64,000 nucleotides of DNA from Candidatus Enterococcus courvalinii (lineage in GTDB: Bacteria; Bacillota; Bacilli; Lactobacillales; Enterococcaceae), in NCBI RefSeq assembly GCF_017315945.1, contig NZ_JAFLWI010000016.1, positions 1 to 64,000 on the forward strand, given 5' to 3'. Shown in pieces: positions 60,424 through 64,000 of the stretch (the stretch's first letter is position 1; each line of letters begins with the position of its first letter). The notes beneath the pieces are model-generated. The model saw nothing but the letters and a program-made list of their open reading frames with translations, had not been told where the DNA came from and searched no databases. The translations under genes were made by a program, and so were the position numbers.

Positions 60424-62415
60424 TTTTGCTTCCACTTTTCCGATAATTTCATTTCCATGAACAGAAGTTACAGTATCTATTGCTATTGTTTTGATTGCCT
60501 CTTTATTGGTGAAAACAACAATCATATCAGTTTTTTTCTCATTCATTGCTAACATGGTCAGATCCACTTCTGCGATTAGTTGTCCACGCGCAATGCGTTG
60601 TCCTTCTTCGACATAAATCGTAAATGGTTCTCCTTTTAAGTCAACCGTGTTGATCCCCATATGAAGCAACACTTCAATACCACTATCTGTCTTGATTCCC
60701 ACAGCATGTTTCGTTGGAAAAATACTTGCGATCGTTCCAGAAACCGGTGCGAAAATTTCTCCTGAGGTTGGGATAACCGCAAAGCCATCTCCCATCATTT
60801 TTTCCGAAAAAACTGCATCTGCAACTTCACTAATTGGAATCAATTTTCCATTTGCTACAGCATAGACTTCAGTTGTTTTTGTAATTTCCTTGTCAATTGG
60901 CGCTTTCACCTCAGCGGGTTGGCTTGATTCGTTTGCCAACTTGAAACTCCGTGGTTGTCCATGTAGTTTGCTCATTTCATCAGCAACAAATTGTACTTCA
61001 GTCCCAACAATAACTTGAATATTTGTATCATCAATTACGTTAACTCCTGGCACACCAGTTGCTTTGATTTTTTCTTGATTCACTTGATTAGTGTCTTTTA
61101 CTTGTAAACGCAAACGGGTTGTACAATTATCGATTACTTGGACGTTTTCGATGCCGCCAAGCGCTAGATAAATCTCAGTTGCTAAGTGTGAAAACTTCTC
61201 TTCCCTCGTAGCAACTTCTGGCGTTTCCTCGCCAGTTCCAGCTTCCCTTCCCGGAGTCATCAAGTTGAACTTTTGAATAGCAAATCGAAAACCAAAATAA
61301 TAAATAACTGCAAACACAGCTCCCTGTACAAGCAACATCAAAGGTTGATTTGCTACTGGATTTTTCAATGACAAGAAGTAATCAACAAATCCTGCACTAA
61401 ACGCGAAACCTGCTGTCCAATGGAAAAAGGCACTAACTGCCAATGAGATTCCCGTAAAAATAGCATGTAAAACATACAACGGCCAAGCAACAAACATAAA
61501 TGAAAATTCTAATGGTTCTGTTACACCAGTAAAAAATGAAGCAAAGCCTGCTGCAAGCATTAATGAAGCAGTCTGCTTTTTCTTTTCAGGACGAGCGCTT
61601 TGATAAATAGCAAACGCTCCAGCAGGTAAACCAAACATCATCACAGGGAAAAATCCTGCTTGATACATCCCAGTTTGTCCAATAATTGCTTTTCCAGTAT
61701 CCAACGCTTGTTGTCCAGCTAAGAAGTTTCCAATGTCATTAATTCCAGCTACGTCAAACCAAAAAACTGAATTCAATGCATGGTGTAAGCCAGTTGGAAT
61801 CAATAAACGATTAAACAAACCATACACGCCAGCGCCAATAAATCCTAATCCAGAAATTCCTTTCCCAAATGCAACTAACACGTCATAAACACTAGGCCAA
61901 ATGAATAATAAAATAGCCGAAATTAGAAGCATTCCTAATGCTGACATGATTGGAACCAACCGCTTCCCACTAAAAAATGATAAGGCCATGGGTAACTTGA
62001 CTTGACTAAAACGATTGTACATTTCAGCAGCTACTAAGCCAGCCACGATTCCCACAAAAACATTATTATCCATGCTATTGAACGCCGGATTGACGTCAGC
62101 AAGATTGGTTAAGCCAAATAACCCTTGAACAGAAAGTGGTGCTAAAACAGTTTGTGGAACTAAATAAGCGACTAAACCAGCTAACGCGGCTGATCCATCC
62201 TTATCTTTAGACATTCCCAACGCTAAACCAACAGCAAATAGTAACGCTAAGTGATTTAAGATAGCTAACCCAGCATTCATCAAAAAAGTTGTTCCTGCGT
62301 TACTAATACCCATTCCTACGATCCAATTCGCAACCCCTACTAAAAGTGATGCCGCTGGTAAAACTGCAACAGGCAGCATTAATGAGCGACCCATCCTTTG
62401 CATGTATGCTTTCAT
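60421..62415 (-). CDS. PTS EIICBA, N-acetylglucosamine/glucose type
   Basis: A 664-residue PTS permease: IIC (~1-390; GVTEPLEFSFMF), IIB (~410-490; phospho-Cys in DNCTTRLRL) and IIA (~520-664; phospho-His in EVLLHMGINTVDL). The N-terminal RMGRSLMLPVAVLPAASLL and RLLIPTGLHHALN are closest to NagE, so N-acetylglucosamine is favoured over glucose, though I cannot exclude glucose. ATG 62415 follows GGAGG. It is a single gene; neighbours are a deacetylase and a TetR regulator. Confidence 0.85.
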   Translation of the reverse strand: MKAYMQRMGRSLMLPVAVLPAASLLVGVANWIVGMGISNAGTTFLMNAGLAILNHLALLFAVGLALGMSKDKDGSAALAGLVAYLVPQTVLAPLSVQGLFGLTNLADVNPAFNSMDNNVFVGIVAGLVAAEMYNRFSQVKLPMALSFFSGKRLVPIMSALGMLLISAILLFIWPSVYDVLVAFGKGISGLGFIGAGVYGLFNRLLIPTGLHHALNSVFWFDVAGINDIGNFLAGQQALDTGKAIIGQTGMYQAGFFPVMMFGLPAGAFAIYQSARPEKKKQTASLMLAAGFASFFTGVTEPLEFSFMFVAWPLYVLHAIFTGISLAVSAFFHWTAGFAFSAGFVDYFLSLKNPVANQPLMLLVQGAVFAVIYYFGFRFAIQKFNLMTPGREAGTGEETPEVATREEKFSHLATEIYLALGGIENVQVIDNCTTRLRLQVKDTNQVNQEKIKATGVPGVNVIDDTNIQVIVGTEVQFVADEMSKLHGQPRSFKLANESSQPAEVKAPIDKEITKTTEVYAVANGKLIPISEVADAVFSEKMMGDGFAVIPTSGEIFAPVSGTIASIFPTKHAVGIKTDSGIEVLLHMGINTVDLKGEPFTIYVEEGQRIARGQLIAEVDLTMLAMNEKKTDMIVVFTNKEAIKTIAIDTVTSVHGNEIIGKVEAK

Positions 62416-62488
62416 TCTCTTCCTCCAAAAAAACAAGACCATTTATTTACCTGATCTAGTCTAAATTATTATTGATTTCTGTTTATGG

Positions 62489-62564
62489 AAAATTTTCATG
62501 AAAAAAACAAAAAACCAACAAAAGAAAGTATACCATTTCAAATAAAAAAAAGCATGAAAATTTT
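62489..62564. promoter_or_regulatory. Widely spaced inverted 12-mers around the PTS promoter
   Basis: AAAATTTTCATG (62489-62500) and its complement CATGAAAATTTT (62553-62564) flank a minus-strand -10 TATACT at 62528-62533 that has no good -35. They may be paired binding sites for a regulator of the PTS gene. Confidence 0.3.
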
Positions 62565-62668
62565 ATCGAACAAGAAAAATCACTTCTTATCCACCAATCT
62601 CCATACTTAATAGTAAACTTTTATTCTATTGCAGAAATAAACATACGTAAAACCAATCTATACCAATT

Positions 62669-63265
62669 TTAATTACTAGGAGAGATTCCTTTTAATAACA
62701 ACTCCGTCCATTCCGCTGTGTAAGGTAATAATTTACTGTAAATAGCGGGCTTAGAAATCCCTTCGATCATCGCTTGAAAATACAGCAACAAAAATTCATC
62801 TGAGTATTTTAGGTCCACTTTTCCTTCTTTTCTGCCACGATGAAAAAGATCCAACATCATGTCTAAACTCTCTTTCGTATATTCATCCATCATTTCTGAA
62901 AATCGTTGGTTACTTTTTTTCGTATAATAAGCCATCAAATCAAGATAAAATTGTTGATTTACTTGTTTTAAATAATTGATTTTATTTTCACTCATCTTGA
63001 TTAACGTTTCTTCAAACGAAAGATTTTGTTCCATAATTTTTTTTGCCGAATCTTTTAACTCATCCATAAATTCAAAGAATACTTGGTAAATCAACGCTTC
63101 TTTGTTCCCAAAGTACTTAAAAACTGTCGCCTTACTAACAGATGCCCTAGCGATTACTTCATCAATCGTTAAAGCAACCAAACCATTTTCAGAGTTGATT
63201 ATCTCGAAGGTTGCTTCAACAATTTGTTTCTTTTTTTCTTCGGTTCTTTTTTCAAAACCATTCAT
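62669..63265 (-). CDS. TetR-family transcriptional regulator
   Basis: A 198-residue TetR repressor: helix-turn-helix LTIDEVIARASVSKATVFKYFGNKEAL near 32-60, then an all-helical ligand domain. It is divergent from an ABC transporter ATPase gene, and a 15-bp palindrome overlaps the -35 of that gene's promoter, the usual arrangement for an exporter controlled by a TetR protein. Ligand unknown. Confidence 0.88.
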   Translation of the reverse strand: MNGFEKRTEEKKKQIVEATFEIINSENGLVALTIDEVIARASVSKATVFKYFGNKEALIYQVFFEFMDELKDSAKKIMEQNLSFEETLIKMSENKINYLKQVNQQFYLDLMAYYTKKSNQRFSEMMDEYTKESLDMMLDLFHRGRKEGKVDLKYSDEFLLLYFQAMIEGISKPAIYSKLLPYTAEWTELLLKGISPSN

Positions 63266-63375
63266 TCTATCAACCTCTTTTTAAACTTCTCTACCTTAAA
63301 TAGTTCATTTCTACAAGTAAAGGTATTATACACCCAAAAAATTAAACCAACAATAGCATTTCAGTTTTATTTATA

Positions 63376-63416
63376 CAATGATTTTCATTGACAGTAAAAA
63401 ACAAAAGGAATATCAT
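63376..63416 (+). promoter_or_regulatory. ABC transporter promoter with TetR-type palindrome
   Basis: -35 TTGACA (63388-63393), 17-base spacer, -10 TATCAT (63411-63416). The perfect dyad CAATGA-TTT-TCATTG (63376-63390) overlaps the -35, so a bound dimer would exclude polymerase. The leader to the ATG is about 63 bases. Confidence 0.65.
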
Positions 63417-63485
63417 CAGTGACAAGATTCACTGCAGCGAACCAAACATTGGCCTGTAGTCGAAGACGGAAGGAGTGATTTGGGA

Positions 63486-64000
63486 ATGCCCGAAGTTGTT
63501 AAGGTACAGCATCTACAAAAAAAGTTTGGAAAATTTGAAGCACTAAAAGATGTGTCTTTTTCTGTGGACGCTGGTGAAGTTGTTGGTTTTATTGGTCCAA
63601 ATGGGGCAGGAAAATCGACCACTATCAAAACATTGTTAGGAATCATCCGAAAAGATGGTGGACAAGCTGAAATTTTCGGTAAAGATGTGTTCAAAGAAAG
63701 TCTTGCCATCCATGAACGTCTTTCATATGTTCCGGGAGACGTTGCTTTGTGGGGGAATTTGACTGGTGGCGAAATTATTGATCTATTTATGAAACTACAC
63801 GGAAATGGCAACAGAGAAAAACGTGATGAGTTGATTAAACGTTTTGAATTAGATCCTAAGAAAAAAGCCAAAAACTATTCAAAAGGGAATCGGCAAAAAG
63901 TTGGATTGATTGCGGCATTATCAGTAGATTCTGATTTATACCTATTTGACGAACCAACTTCAGGTCTTGATCCGTTAATGGAAGCAGTATTTCAAGAAGA
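63486..64000 (+). CDS. ABC transporter ATPase (partial, runs off the right edge)
   Basis: The first 171 codons of an ABC ATPase: Walker A GPNGAGKST, a degenerate signature (YSKGNRQKVGLIAAL), and Walker B YLFDEPTSGLD. The sequence resembles the ATPases of ABC-2 type drug or natural-product exporters, whose permease would lie beyond 64000. The ATG at 63486 follows AAGGAG with an 11-base spacing. The TetR gene is divergent and the promoter has an overlapping palindrome. Confidence 0.85.
   Translation, partial: MPEVVKVQHLQKKFGKFEALKDVSFSVDAGEVVGFIGPNGAGKSTTIKTLLGIIRKDGGQAEIFGKDVFKESLAIHERLSYVPGDVALWGNLTGGEIIDLFMKLHGNGNREKRDELIKRFELDPKKKAKNYSKGNRQKVGLIAALSVDSDLYLFDEPTSGLDPLMEAVFQE

Noticed and set aside
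63416-63871. 151-codon minus-strand frame at the right end
   Set aside because: It is the antisense of the ABC ATPase, whose Walker motifs are unmistakable on the plus strand.
1-64000. CRISPR array, tRNA genes, prophage or complete IS element
   Set aside because: No regularly spaced repeats, no tRNA-like CCA ends with cloverleaf arms, and no transposase, integrase or phage structural genes were seen; the only direct repeat is the 38-bp pair at 29694-29850.

Overview
The window looks like an enterococcal chromosome segment. It is AT-rich, has strong AGGAGG-type ribosome binding sites and U-tailed hairpin terminators, and carries two gene sets typical of Enterococcus: the tyrosine decarboxylation cluster (tyrS, tyrDC, tyrP, nhaC) and the maltose phosphorylase locus (malT divergent from malP-pgmB-malM-malR). 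The species is not fixed from sequence alone. No tRNA, rRNA, CRISPR array, complete IS element or prophage is visible. The far left edge carries tandem promoters reading out of the window.

Layout. 0.2-9 kb: alpha/beta hydrolase, two tandem Spx/ArsC proteins, a UvrD-like helicase, a DUF1275 membrane protein, a deoxynucleoside kinase, a DUF2187 protein, an orphan AgrA/FsrA-like response regulator, and an AI-2E-family membrane protein. 9-15 kb: a GH13 glucosidase divergent from a LacI regulator, ribokinase, ribose pyranase and PTS EIIBC group. 15-20.6 kb: a secreted two-domain cell wall hydrolase, then galM-galK divergent from an AraC regulator. 20.8-27.4 kb: a YxeA/BceA/BceB-like export or resistance operon, an SPFH protein, a DUF5348-like protein, and a PadR-DUF1700-DUF4097 envelope-stress-like operon with a perfect 27-bp operator. 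27.8-34 kb: DUF554 and LysR, then a two-component system divergent from a MacB-like ABC protein. 34-37.4 kb: a small unknown protein and an LmrB-type multidrug exporter with DUF4811 partner, divergent from a MerR regulator. 37.5-43.9 kb: a solitary xylulokinase, a class C sortase with an unusual C-terminal domain, a GT-C-like membrane protein, a 91-residue pilin-tail-like protein, and an endonuclease/phosphatase-family protein. 43.9-51.8 kb: maltose locus and a SemiSWEET. 51.9-59 kb: tyramine cluster with a tyrosine T-box in front of tyrS. 59-64 kb: polysaccharide deacetylase, GlcNAc/glucose-type PTS EIICBA, and a TetR regulator divergent from an ABC transporter ATPase that runs off the right edge.

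How it works together. Most of the window is carbohydrate uptake and utilisation (maltose, galactose, ribose-like sugar, amino sugar, xylulose), each set with its own local regulator and in several cases a recognisable operator or cre-like site in the promoter. A second theme is the cell surface and drug or peptide response: Bce-like and MacB-like ABC systems, a PadR operon, an LmrB exporter, a sortase, a peptidoglycan hydrolase and a deacetylase. The third is acid and energy physiology through tyrosine decarboxylation, in which tyrosine/tyramine exchange plus decarboxylation consumes protons. The least conventional items are the sortase with a Cna-B-like tail beside a 91-residue pilin-tail-like protein, the Met/Asp/His-rich tail of the DUF4097 protein, the PTS permease joined to ribose catabolic genes, and the orphan AgrA-like regulator with an empty 458-bp leader.
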